Origin: Theocolax elegans
Lineage: Eukaryota; Arthropoda; Insecta; Hymenoptera; Cerocephalidae
Direction: 5' to 3'
Length of the DNA stretch: 64,000 bases
Assembly: GCA_026168455.1 (NCBI GenBank)
Contig: CM047431.1
Coordinates: forward strand, 52,636,029 to 52,700,028
Positions 23,848-35,939 of the stretch are shown here, in pieces. The notes under the pieces are model-generated. The model saw only the letters and a list, made by a program, of their open reading frames with translations. It ran no database searches and was not told the origin of the DNA. A program made the position numbers and the translations under genes. Each line of letters begins with the position of its first letter. Positions within the stretch are counted from its first letter, which is position 1.

Positions 23848-23859
23848 CGTATCGGTCAA

Positions 23860-24539
23860 GAATATGCACCGATCATCGATTTTTCAAACTTTTATAATTA
23901 AACGTCTTTCGAAACGCGCGATAAACAATGCAAATTCGAATTTCCATTGTATTTTGATTGCATTGCAATTGCTGCGGTTATTGATATTATTAATGTGTTG
24001 AGCAAAATATAAACAATAATTGTTAGTTTCGTCATACGTTCTTGAATTTTAAGCAATTGTTTCTGTGTTACATATTTCCAAGTATTATTATTTATATTAA
24101 TAATTTGTTTGTATATATTAAAATATGTTCGATTATTTCTACGATATAGTTCGTGAGAGGAGAAAAAACAGTTTATCGATCTGCAGGCAGTACTACTTTT
24201 CGACGCCGTGTAAAAACAATCGAATTTTCTACTACTGCACATTGCGCACGGGTCGCGCTAGATAAAAAAAAACCGCATTTTAGGCAATTTTTATATAATT
24301 ATTAAAGATTACTATCTTTACCGTTCTATACAGAATTAACGAATGTTTTTAATCAAATCGCCTTTGATATCCAGTATTAATTATCAATTTTCTCCGTATA
24401 AGTAAAAAATAAATTGATTTCCTACTAAAAAGGAAAATCAAAAAATTTTGCAAATATATTTAAAAATTGAGGAATAACAAATAAATGTATAAAAAAAATG
24501 AAAAAAAAAATCCTTCGCCGTGACAATGTTTTTACACAT
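23860..24539. other. AT-rich intergenic spacer
   Basis: No gene or repeat recognised between the Pro/Cys-repeat gene promoter and the tRNA-His pair. Confidence 0.5.
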
Positions 24540-24611
24540 TGCCGTGACCAGGATTCGAACCTGGGTTACTACGGCCACAACGTAGGGTCCTAACCACTAG
24601 ACGATCACGGC
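24540..24611 (-). tRNA. tRNA-His (GTG), copy 1
   Basis: 72 nt including an A discriminator. On the minus strand the acceptor arm GCCGTGA pairs with TCACGGC. The anticodon loop is TTGTGGC (GTG), and the T-arm is GGTTCGAATCC. It is identical to the copy 207 bp away. A T-run on the minus strand (RC of about 24498-24511) lies downstream. Confidence 0.95.
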
Positions 24612-24746
24612 TATCGAAGGCTTGTGAGTCGCAGTCGCTTCAGACATTACAAGAGTCGTTCACCCAGTTTTACGATTTTCAAGATATGTATGACATTTGA
24701 ATAAAAAAAAAAACATCACCTTCGCCGTGACAATGTTTCGACACAT

Positions 24747-24818
24747 TGCCGTGACCAGGATTCGAACCTGGGTTACTACGGCCACAACGTAGGGTCCTAA
24801 CCACTAGACGATCACGGC
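24747..24818 (-). tRNA. tRNA-His (GTG), copy 2
   Basis: Same sequence as copy 1. The downstream flank (minus strand) repeats about 25 nt that includes a second CATTGTCACGGCGAAGG motif, so flank and gene were duplicated together in tandem. Confidence 0.95.
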
Positions 24819-25077
24819 TATTGAAGGCTGTGACGCAAATCATCATTTTTGCATTAATTCTCTTGTGAATGTATTTAAACTAGTTTTTTTTATTTAACTT
24901 TTATATTTTGAGATTTTGTTAATCGTTCGCGTAAGTTTTAGAATATATAATGTGTATGAACGTATACGCGTATGTTGATATCTACACGTTGAGGTTCAGC
25001 ACGCGATCTACCTTACCATCTGTTGGTAATTTACCGGTTGTCAGTAAGCCACCATCCAATTTACAGTGAATGAATAA

Positions 25078-25083
25078 TTTTAT
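25078..25083 (-). promoter_or_regulatory. Poly(A) signal of the acid phosphatase gene
   Basis: Minus-strand AATAAA about 58 nt past the TAA at 25143-25141. It supports 25141-25311 as a true terminal exon. Confidence 0.5.
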
Positions 25084-25140
25084 TGAATACATTCTATCGT
25101 GTGAAAAATGCATTTTATTTATTATGATAATATATGATGT

Positions 25141-28100
25141 TTAATAAGAATGTTTGGGTGCAGGACAATTCGAATCAAAGCACTTTCGAACTTCATCGTC
25201 TGGTAGAAATTGTGATACAATATCCTCGTATTGCGATAACGTACATCTAGCTCCACACTTTTTTAAATTCAATGATACTAATTGCTCGGCAATACTTTCC
25301 CACATGAACATCTGCAAAATAAAATGTGATTATCTTTTCATAAACGATAATACAGTATCTTACTACAATAAATGCCAATATCAATCAAACATTCAAATTT
25401 TCATCGTTTACACATTTTAGTTATTTAATTCTAATAACAAAAATATCTTAATTTTTATTGAAACAAGAACACTGACCTGCATTAATTTTATTAACTCTAT
25501 TTTGTTTTTGTCTAGTTAAAAAGTAAGTCTAGGTAAAAAGTAAGTTTTAAAATGTAAAGTCACACCTCTTATTCGTCGAGATTTATGGACGCATTTCCTA
25601 TTCGATTACATGTGCACCGATAAAAATAAAAACTTGTATTTAAGTCACCATTCAATTGACGGACAAATTTTCGTGATATTTGTACCGAATAAATATGACT
25701 TAATAGTTAATGAATAAGAATATAAAAAATTGACGTTGTGATTTGTGAAACGTCATTGCGTGTACATGCGCGATTGCCCTATAGCAACGTGAAAATAACC
25801 AACGGTTATCTTATATTTTGTGTATAATAAAAATAATTAATATATATAATTAATTTTCACAAATATATTTATGTAATTTAAATATTATTCGATTTATTCA
25901 TGCACTCGTCATAATACGATAATATAAATGAAAGAGCTTGACAGCATATTAATTGTTCAGTCACCTCAAGTAAATCCAGTATTAACTATTAACAACAAAT
26001 CCTTAACTATTAAGAATATTCATTTCGCCCAAAATCTACTCTACATTCATTAATAATTCATGACAATCATTTGTCACAACTCATATTTTTTTCAGTCGCG
26101 TCCCGCATACGCCGAACCGACAATCGTTAAAATAATATAATCATCCGGAAAGTTATTACATTTTATTTTAATCTAGTAAGTTACGAAAATATTTATAGTT
26201 ATAGAGCAATCTTATCTACATTGACTTGAAATTTTTTTTAAACATTCGACGCAATAATTACTGAATCAAAATTTTAAAAGTTTGATCATTTTTTAGGTAT
26301 TAAAAGTGTATTTATATACACATATTATAACAAACTTTTTTATGAAGAAATTACTTTTTTCAAGTAAATATATTAATTATTAATTAATAATGCTGTTTAA
26401 ATTAATGTTTTTTCGTTCAGTATTATTTCCTACATATATATCTAAATTTTAAAATGCACCAAATTTTGGGTACACATTGCAAATGTTTTTCAGAATACAG
26501 AAAAAAATTTTTAGGTACTGAAATCTATTTGCTCAAAAGTTATTCTAACCTCTAAAAGTGAATTTTTCCAAGATTTTTTCAACACCACCTGGGTTCATCG
26601 CTATTTAACTCAAAATCTATCAACTTTTACTATAGAACATTATATGTAACATTCGTTGCTAATTATGTCTAGAATTTATTCTTCTGCGTTAGAATTTCTA
26701 ATCTCAAGGTCAATGTTACGTAAACTACATGTCAATATTCAACTTGAAAAAAGTGTAAGTGCGCCACAATTGTTTTTTTTATCCAAAAGTCTTAAAGAAA
26801 GCTTGGAGCAAAACCTTTCAAATGGTCTGTAACATTTTTATGGCCTGCAATTCTGTAAAAAGTTATGATAATTTAGAGAAGCACGAAATTTTTTAAAAAA
26901 TTTAAATGGGAAATACCATGTTAATTTTTGTGAATTTTTTGTCTTTCTTTAAATTATCATAACTTTTTACAAAATTGAAGGCCATAAAAATGCTACAGAC
27001 CATTTGAAAGGTTTTGCTCCAAGTTTTTTTTAGACTTTTGGATAAAAAAATCAATTGTGGCGCACTTACACTTTTTCAAGTTGAATATTGACATGTAATT
27101 TACGTAACATTCACCTTGAAATTAGAAATTCTAACCCAGAAGGATAAAAAAACTTGGAAAAATTCACTTTTTAACACTCCGTGCGCGAAACACGGTTTCT
27201 CATGCTTGCTTTGCGTGTGCGAAGTACCTGATTCACGCACTCTTGAATGCGTGCGCGAAGCGATTTGCGAATCGCTTTGGTTCATTCACGGTTTAATTTA
27301 ATCATATGTGTTTCGCTCACATCGTGTTAAAAAATATCATACGATACGAGTGTGCTCAGGCGATACAAGAACTCGTCTTTTTGCCTGAATGCGACTCGTG
27401 TGTGAATCGCCTGCTTCGCACACTCGTATCGTAATATACTATTTTGAGGTTAGAATAACTTTTGAGCAAATATATTCCAGTACCTAAAAATTTTTTTCTG
27501 TATTCTGAAAAACATATTTGCAATGTGTACCCAAAATTTGGTGCATTTTAAAATTTTGATCGGACCACTTCGCGTGGAATAGCCCATATATATATATATA
27601 TAACCAAATTTTATTCAAACTTTATCAGAACAACAAATTGTGATATACGCGAATATCAGTGCCCTTTTCATTTCGACTTACCTAAATCATTAAATCTTGT
27701 TATTACAATTAAAAAATTGTAATGCTTGATTGACCTGGGCATCCCTTTACATACATACATAAATATATATATATATATTTCACATACACTCTTAAGTTTT
27801 TAGATTGATTGAAATTTCCAATCTAAGCGATTCGATTTTGGATTAATCGTATAAGATTTAAAATATTAATCTAATGGATTAATTTTTTAAACTAAAAGTT
27901 ATTGATAAATTAGGGTAATCGTATAGATTGAAATTGATTAATCTATAATAGATTGATTTACTGCATCTTGGTCATGAAAAAAATGTTGAATTAAGTAGAT
28001 TAATATACGTTTAAATGTAAAACGTTGTAAAAAAATTCAATCCATTAGATTATATATTTTCAAAATATGGTATTTTGTCTAAAGGCGTTAGTAAATGTAT

Positions 28101-31100
28101 CATTTATTGCATGAAGTATAATTGCAAGCAATAAATGCTATATCATTACGTATAGTGTGTAATGGAATGCACTTCACATAAGCGAAATTAAAAAAGTATC
28201 GCGTATATCTGGAGCCAATTTAAAGAGAAGTTATGTTTATAAAATGTACATGCTAAATTTTTTCGATTTTATATCCAACTGCACACCGAGGACAATGTAG
28301 ATTGAATTACGGCGAAAGGCACATGACTCAATAAATTTTTCTATGACTTGATTTGGCAAAGTGCACATTATATTTAAATTTTTTATAGTTAAGACGCGAA
28401 TCATTTACAAGTATAAGAATTGCGATTTTTGTACGAGTTCAGTGGAATAATTAGTTTTCGTAATTGACATATCTAATATGAATTAAATATGATTATATTA
28501 AAGAAAATTAATAAGCATAAATAAATTATGATTAAATATCTGTAAATAATAATTTATTTGTATTATAATTAATGTCAAATAAGAGTTTTCCTTGCAACAC
28601 TTAATTTTCTAAAAATGATATTTTCGTCAAGTCTTGTTTTCTAACTATTAAGAATTATGTACTTCATACAAGATAATGGATAATATTGTTCTTTTACAAA
28701 AAAAAAAGCTTTTAATAGTAAAGGAACATTTCTTAACTATTAAGAAATCGAAATTTACTACAAATAAATTAAAATTTTACGCTATAAAATTTATAGTTTC
28801 TTTGAATGAAAGAATCGTATTTTTTGCAGTATACATATATGATTTGGGATCAACGAGGTCTTGCTGAGATTGTTTATTGTACGAGCTTACGAAAATTTAA
28901 TAGTAATTATTGAAAGTATTGAAATTAATAAAAACTAAAAATATTATTTGCTTATATAGTTTATATATATTTAAACAACGTCTGTCAAAATTCAATCGTT
29001 CGTGTAACATATTATAAGCGAGAGAAAAAGGTGGAATACTTTTTTATATTATAAATATTTTGTATACATTTCATAGCTTATTTTGCATTTTTTTAAAAAA
29101 TTTTTATATATAATATACTATACTTATATGTTTAATATTATCATGTAAGGTTAATAGGTTCATTGCTAATTTAAATGTTAATAAATAAGGTGATAATTAA
29201 TATAAATCTGAAACGATTAACTTTTGCACTTGGTCAAGTGAGTGTTAACCAATCTAGAAGATTGATTATGATAAATCTCATAGATTGATTGTAATCTAGT
29301 ACATAATAATTGGTATAAATCTAAGGTATTGAAACAAATCAATCTATTAGGTTGACTATGCAATCTAAGCTTATTAATCCAAAACTAAATCGCATAGATT
29401 GGGTTTCAATCCAAAAACTTAAGAGTGTATAATAATTTACATCAACTAGTCGGATTTAAAATTAAAATCTATTAAAACGGTAAATGTATTAAAATGTATC
29501 AGTAAAGGTAAAGGTTGGAAATGTATCTCAGATTACTGAAATAAATTTTTAGTTGCTGAAAATCACTTGTTTAAAAGTTATTCTAAGCCCAAAAGACTTT
29601 TTAAAATTAAAATTGAGTGGGATCCGATTTGTCGAAAGCTCATTCAAAATGTGTGTATTGTTTCGAATTTCAAAAATTAAAAATGCATTTTTATTATTTA
29701 GAATCAAGAGAAATAGAAAGATCATTATTTCGAAAGTAATGCATTCTTCAGTTTTTAGATATTTGTTCCGAATATTCGAACTTTATAGTGTGGAGAAATA
29801 ATTTTTATAATAATTGTCTATTAACACCTTGATAACAGACAATAATCATAAAAATTATTGATCTACTATTTGGAATTCGAAATGTTGCACCTAATACCAA
29901 ATATCTGACGATTTTATTACTTTCGAAATAATGATCATTATATTTTTTCGGTTGGAAATAACAAAACAGTTATTATAATTTTTAAATTTCGAAATATCAC
30001 ACACATTTTGAATGAACCTTCAATAAATCAGACCCCACCCTTAAAATTGAAATAAAATTGATATTCTTATACGGTAATAGTGAAGCTAAAAAATTATTGT
30101 ATTGTGTTGATGATTCTCGATGTCTTACTGCGCCAGTGTCAGAATAACTTTTCATAATTTGCACAATTTCCAATTAACTTGACATTTTAGTAATTCTTTG
30201 AACTTGAATAAATTTTTACCAAATCGTAAGCGCATAACCTGAAAACCATTAGAAAGCTTTTGATGCGTGGTATCTTTTGAATTTTAAGAAACCAAAAATA
30301 TAATTGTGGCATCGTCGTCGTATTTTAAAGATCAATACACTAATACAAAATATTTGCAGAAACAGTTACGTTTAATGTTAAAAAATTAAAATTATCCATG
30401 CGCGCTCTGCGCGCTCTTGCGTTTTCTAACAGTCATTATTTGAAATATTACGCTGTCTTATTTACTAAAAAGAACAATATTTATTAATATATTTATTCAT
30501 GATTTATTTTACTCCGATTTTTTTTTAAGAAAATTCAAACATTACGTTTTTCCCACTCTGCCAAATCTAACCTACAATGTTTTAGACACATTCGCAAAAC
30601 GTAAACCAATCACATAGCCGTTTCACTTGGCTTCACAACACCCGGCAATCACTTTTCTAAGTAAGGATAAGGATTGAAAAAAATAATTTTTTGAAGTTGG
30701 AATAACATTTTAACTAATTATTTTCAGCCCTTGTAATTTTTTTCAGTCATCCGGGAAACAATTTATCTAAAATCCAGTGCATCTCAAACTTTTAATTCCG
30801 ATTAGTGATGTGAAATCGTCCATACACATGTAATATGTGTGTGTGTGTGTGTGTCGTTAAAAAACCTGAACATAAACTTGGTCATCGGGTCCTCTCAATT
30901 TTTCGATAATCAAGGCACTCGCGTAATCCGGATTTCCTACTTGAGTAGTTATTTCGTGGGATTGTACGATCGCAGCGATATTAACATCGTGCCCGGAGTA
31001 CAAATAAATTTTCTTCTCACTGTTGGTCGTATTGAGATTTTTAAACAATTGTTCGGACAACAGGCCAGCGGTTATTCTCGTCAAGTGTTTCGTATGGGTT

Positions 31101-34100
31101 ACGAGACTGTAAAATATACGTGTAATTTCTTTGATCGTTTGGTAACACTCCTCGGAACACCAATTTGGTAATGGTAGTCCTAGGTTTACCTGAAATCCAA
31201 TTGTACGTCGTTCATATATTTTTTTTTTTTGTTAATTAATTTATCGACTGAAATGCAATGTGTATAGGAAGAAGATACTCACGACGGAATAGAGATTGCT
31301 GTAAATGAGAAATATCGTGTAAGGAGTCGCCGAGTCGATTTGAGTATTGTTACGAACGTAATTTAAAAAATCGCTATACTTCTCCGTTTGTTTTAAAATT
31401 TCGGGAGTTTTTTCGGCTTCCCTTATAAGAGCGAGTAACCTATATATACAATAGATATAAGAAGATTGTTGGCGCACATGTGTTGTGCACAATAGGATGA
31501 TTAATTTTTAATGGAGCGCAAAGTGAGATTATGTATGAAATTCGTTAAAATTACCTGGTACACGTGTTGTACAAGTTGATGTACAAAAAATCAGTTTGTA
31601 TCGGATTGTAATGCATTGGAATAGGCATCCAGTTGATATCGTTGTTCCACATGTTTTCCGGTGACGGTGGGAACAAACCAGTTAAAAGTACTTGCAAAGA
31701 CATTTTCGTTCGGTCGACGTCCGTGCTGTACGCGTAAACGTTCTCCACTTGGTACGGTCCGAGAAATTCGTTGTACCGATTTTTTAACATTTTTCCAGTT
31801 TTGTAGACGCGTTGCATACCTGTCTAGTATAGATACAACCAAATTGTTTAAACTTATATATGTTACATTAAATAATTCTATACGCAAAGATAATTTTACG
31901 TAAAAAAATTATATGACAATGCTATATTCTAGTATTGTAATGTATCAAAAAAAAATATAGTTCTATTCTGTTTCTATACATAAATGATCATTATTGTCTT
32001 CTTGGATCAGTATTTATATATCCATCTTTTAAACTAATTTGATTACAGTACGCATCATGGTAAATGTTGTGGTGATTATATCGTTAAAATTTTTATACTC
32101 ATCATTTTTTCCGTATACTTTTTCGTAAATCGATCGTTAATATTTACAATTTTGATACGTTCGTGTAGCTTATTTAAACTTAATTTCTTTTTAAATGTTA
32201 GTGTTGACTTTCACTGCAGCTGTGCAGTTATTTTCTTTTATCAATACTCTCTCCTTTATCAATCTTATCAAGCAAAACAAATAATTCAATTATAATTAAT
32301 ATGAATAAGCGGGTGTAACATAATCAATTGCAAACAAAGACACGTCTTCTCGTACTGTTTCAAATACTATCATATTTTATAAATTATAATTTAGTTCTTT
32401 GTTTTTAATGAGATATGGAGGATTAAACTTGGCTTTGACAGCCCTTTAAGGTCTAGATCAATATAACAAAGACACCCTAAAAAATTTCTGCACCGAAAAT
32501 GTAAGATTTGCCATGATTTTTTGGTGCAAAATTATTTTAGGGTGTCCTTCTTGCGTATTAGAGTAAAAAGAATAAATGATATTTATTTACAAAAAGTAAG
32601 TTATTTAAATTAAATACTCGCAAAGGGTACATACATGAAATATTTTCTCACGTAAACTCTATATTTCATTTTTCAAACATACAGTTTTTAAACAAGATAT
32701 TAAATATTTGAATATATCTAAGAGTAATCCTATAAACTGTAAAGATTATGTTCAAAATGTTTTAAAAAAATAAGAGATGTTATAGTAATTGTTCCACTTG
32801 ACAAAAAAGGATATTGCTATACCCTCCCGCGTAAAATCAGAAACTTCGAATTTAAATTTCGGTATTGAAATATCAAATTGAAAATCTGAACAAAATTGGG
32901 CACGAGATAATCTTTGAATATATAAAAAAGCCTAACAAAAAACGAAAATAATTTAAAAACACTATTTTATCTACAATTTTCCTTCGTATACTATACGGAA
33001 GTGATAGCCCAAATATTATACGAAAGTACGCTGCACGATTACACGAATTTATCGTTATTTCCAAACAAAAATCTAATTTTAAATTCGGATAAAGATTCAT
33101 TGTTCTCTTCGCCCACTATGATTGACAAAATTGATAATAGCCGGATATTTTTTTGTCCTCGATTATTTTATGAATCTTTTATTGTACGTACTACCGAAAA
33201 TTCAATTTCCACGTCTAAAATTAATGTGTTCGAAGAAAATAGGTAATAACCTAACAGAGTAGAGAATGAAATAAAATGAAAAAAAAAAACAAATACATGA
33301 GTCTTCAAAACTTTATCATAAATGCGTAAAATATCGTTATACATAAATATAAAATTGTCTGAAAAGGGACTTACTTTAGTCAATTGGCCATACCCCATAG
33401 ATTCGTAAACATCAATATACGGATCGGTCTTGTAAACCTCATCCTTGCGCAGTATGCGATCGCCGTGCCTAAACACCTTGATAAGTCCGAACAAATAGTC
33501 ATTAATATTTTTTGGAAAAAAAATGTGGATATGAGTATAATTCTATAGAAATTGATAAGTACTTTAAAAAAAAGCTTTTTTTTTCGCTCTCTATGATACA
33601 AAATGTTAGTTAAATGGATCTTAAAAGTAAGTTCAATAAAGGTATGTGCTAAATATATTTAAACGTTATCGCATATTTTGAACATACCCTTTTAAAAACG
33701 AACTGTATTTGACACTGTATTTGCTTATATTACGTAATTTGTGTTTAAATTATGACGAGAGTTGATACGTGTGAATTATATTACCGAAAAATACAAATGT
33801 AAAGCTATAACAAACGAAAAGGCAAAATTTTTTTTTTACAAACCAGCAAGTATTGTAAAAAATATGTATAAATGAATATGGTCGTGAAAATAATAAAATC
33901 GATTATTTATTTATTTTATAAATATGAGAATAATAAAAATATTGTTTTATACACATTGATAAAAGAGAAGGTTTTGTCAGGCGCAGTACCAAAAATATAA
34001 CGAGGCTATAAAAATAACATTGAATTGTTACTCCGAACAATTATTTCCTCTCTCATTTTTAACGTGTAAAACTAAATTATATTAACATTTTTTTACTTGA

Positions 34101-35936
34101 TTCTTACCGACTGAGCGAAAATTGTTGATTATCACATTTATTTACCAACAATACAATTTAACAAATAGGCCACAATTCCAAATTTTGACAACGTAACGAA
34201 AATTGGTATGGAACGAAAAATAATGTCGGTAAATGAGTATAAGGTATAGGACTACGACATCCCCATTGTAGTATTTAACGGAAAATCCAAATACAGCGAA
34301 ATTCTAGACAATTGAATAATATATCATTATGCAAAGTTGCAAGTCTAAAAACAAGAAAGGTTTAAACAAGTTTGCACGGTAAATTACATTCATTCTTGGT
34401 GCAAATATTTTAAAAGGTGTAGATGAAATAAATCAATTGTAAATTTGTAGAATGACTTATTATTTAATTATCTAGTGCTTCTACATCTGCGATTTCGCAT
34501 TAAATACTATATATAGTTAATAATTAACATTTTTCGTTCGGTCCGTAACAATCAAGTATGTTTACACTAAATTCTTACCGACCGAGTGATTTAAGGGGAG
34601 TCCGTAATTAATTTTTCAAATAAAGTTTTTAATTTTTATTTTTTCTAAATTTTTTTAGTACAAGCACAATTATTACACATCACAGAATGTGCCTTAACTC
34701 ATACAATTGAACAAATATGAAAATTGAATGATAGATTTTAAAAATACATTAATGTCGGTAAGTGTGTATTTTAAATGAAGGTTCTCCATTCCTTTAAGGT
34801 GTTGAACGATGAAAAAGACAGAAGTACGATCAATTCATTTGAGTATTATTTGACACTGTGTTTTACTGAAACTATTAATGCATCGCCAAAATGTCTGTGA
34901 CGAGAAAAGTAAATAGAGAACATGATGTTAGTTTGTTCATAATTTATCATCAGTATATTTAGTTAGAATAGGCTTCATTGTCTCGGTCGGTAAAAATTTG
35001 AGTATTATATCCTTTTACGATGATACATCCGCGTATTAATGTATCGAAATATATATATAGTATAAAAGCAAAAATATGAAATCTATCTCGAACATTTTTT
35101 ATCTTTTATCCCTGCATAAAACAAAATGATGAACAAAGACATTACGAGTAGTACGTTCGAAAAATGAAAAAGAAAAAAGGGGATTCGCGATAATGTCCTG
35201 GTCACAAAAAATCTACAGCGGCGACAAATTTTCAACTGTTTTTGGCATAAATGTTGAAGCAACGTGTCTGTAAATCGTTCCTTATAATTAACTGAAACAT
35301 GTATTTGACTTAATTTTTGTCCAAAAATTCAAGTCTTTAAATCGAATCGCAAAGAAAATACTTACAAGTATAAGAACGTGCGAAATGTCAATATTTGTAT
35401 AGACGTATATTATACTTGTACTCATATATACGCGCATTATAACTATATATGTATATATACTTGAAGGATCCAAGAAGAAAAGCAGAAAAGTCAATTTTTT
35501 ATGATTTTAAATAAAACACCGCTTAATACATTGTCCGATACGTAGATTAAGATAAACTGTCTTATTTTACTCAAAAGACTTCTCTTTTGGTAATTTTCTC
35601 TCAGCTTTAGAAATAATATATATTATACAAAATCCAAAAAAGGAGGAATATAACACAGTATTTATATATACGTTTATACTTTTAAGTACCTATAATTTGT
35701 TCACCCAAGAGAAAAATAATGATTGAAAGATAAATTTACATTTTGACAATCTTCCTTTCGTCCCTTGACCCTTCGATGTCTAAGTATCTAAAACGTACCA
35801 CTTGAACCTGTTCCAACTGATATTCGGCACGAGCGTCCGATAATACGAGAAACTTGACGATCAGAAACACTACGATACTCATCATAAGACTCATTGCTAC
35901 TCCAAACCAAAAACCAGTTGTCCAATTATTACGCAT
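25141..35936 (-). CDS. Histidine acid phosphatase (venom/lysosomal type)
   Basis: Exons 35936-35799, 33476-33375, 31823-31555, 31439-31283, 31189-30866 and 25311-25141 encode about 386 aa, the family's usual length. It hydrolyses phosphomonoesters through a phospho-His intermediate. The catalytic RHGDR (nucleophile H50) is split from the leader by intron 1. The acid/base motif is SGHD (H289, D290). YGQLTKTGMQR and STDVDRTKMS are also typical. Residues 9-34 are hydrophobic and precede SDARA, so this is a signal peptide or signal anchor. Cys pairs occur at NWCSEEC and, in the last exon, KKCGARC, KC and NC, matching the family's C-terminal disulfides. The last exon lies 5.6 kb away across a repeat-filled intron. 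I assigned it from phase 0 splice sites and family fit (YVQ joined to MFMWESIAEQL). Venom and lysosomal roles cannot be separated here. Confidence 0.88.
26443..27585. mobile_element. Giant foldback element, copy 2 (damaged)
   Basis: Same family as 6799-7785. The first ~30 bp of the left end are missing and the right arm has lost about 100 bp. The right arm is split by a GC-rich hairpin cluster at about 27176-27437. The right terminus (GTGGAATAGCCC) and the adjoining TATATATA are kept. It lies in the last intron of the acid phosphatase gene. Confidence 0.8.
27176..27437. repeat. GC-rich hairpin cluster inserted in a foldback element
   Basis: At least one clear hairpin has arms ACGATACGAGTGTGC and GCACACTCGTATCG (about 27340-27430). 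Several shorter palindromic pieces, rich in GCGTGCGCGAAGCG, lie to its left. Some start with the CACTCCGTGCG motif also found at 12250 and 14409. GC content is far above the surroundings. Confidence 0.6.
27785..29429. mobile_element. Non-autonomous DNA transposon with ~65-bp TIRs
   Basis: The ends TACACTCTTAAGTTTTT (left) and AAAAACTTAAGAGTGTA (right) are inverted, and similarity continues about 65 bp inward (AATCTA-GCGATT-GATTTTGGATTAAT). The 1.5-kb interior is AT-rich, with several AGATTGATT-like direct and inverted short repeats and no transposase. Confidence 0.75.
29515..30800. mobile_element. Diverged foldback element
   Basis: Inverted similarity joins 29515-29580 to 30690-30770, with a nested inverted pair at about 29603-29670 and 29985-30055 (both containing CATTCAAAATGTGTGT). 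Part of the interior (30140-30310) is shared with 59335-59480. The ends resemble the 6.8-kb foldback family (AGTTATTCTAA, CTGAAAAACATTT-like), so the families may be related. Confidence 0.55.
30832..30855. repeat. (GT)n microsatellite at an exon border
   Basis: A GT run lies about 10 nt from the donor side of acid phosphatase exon 5. The donor itself is CAG|GTTTTT, a weak match to consensus. Confidence 0.6.
31824..33374. other. Acid phosphatase intron 2
   Basis: AT-rich intron with a short hairpin element at 32469-32549. No other feature recognised. Confidence 0.55.
32469..32549. mobile_element. 81-bp hairpin MITE
   Basis: The arms (AAGACACCCTAAAAAATTTC and its near-complement ending TTTTAGGGTGTCCTT) leave a loop of about 28 nt. 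It could be a very short MITE or a solo palindrome. Confidence 0.5.
33477..35798. other. Acid phosphatase intron 1, repeat-derived
   Basis: It contains several copies of a TTCTTACCGACNGAG/GTCGGTAA motif (about 34108, 34210, 34575, 34750) and a TTAAGGGGAGTCC end at 34588, related to the TTAA MITEs. The boundaries of individual elements are unclear. No exon seen. Confidence 0.4.
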
Positions 35937-35939
35937 ATT

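Noticed and set aside
27176..27437. CRISPR-like array
   Set aside because: The repeated motifs are palindromic and unequal, there are no regular spacers, and the context is a eukaryotic transposon.
30839..31171. 110-aa plus-strand ORF over the acid phosphatase exon
   Set aside because: It is antisense to the exon encoding the conserved SGHD motif.
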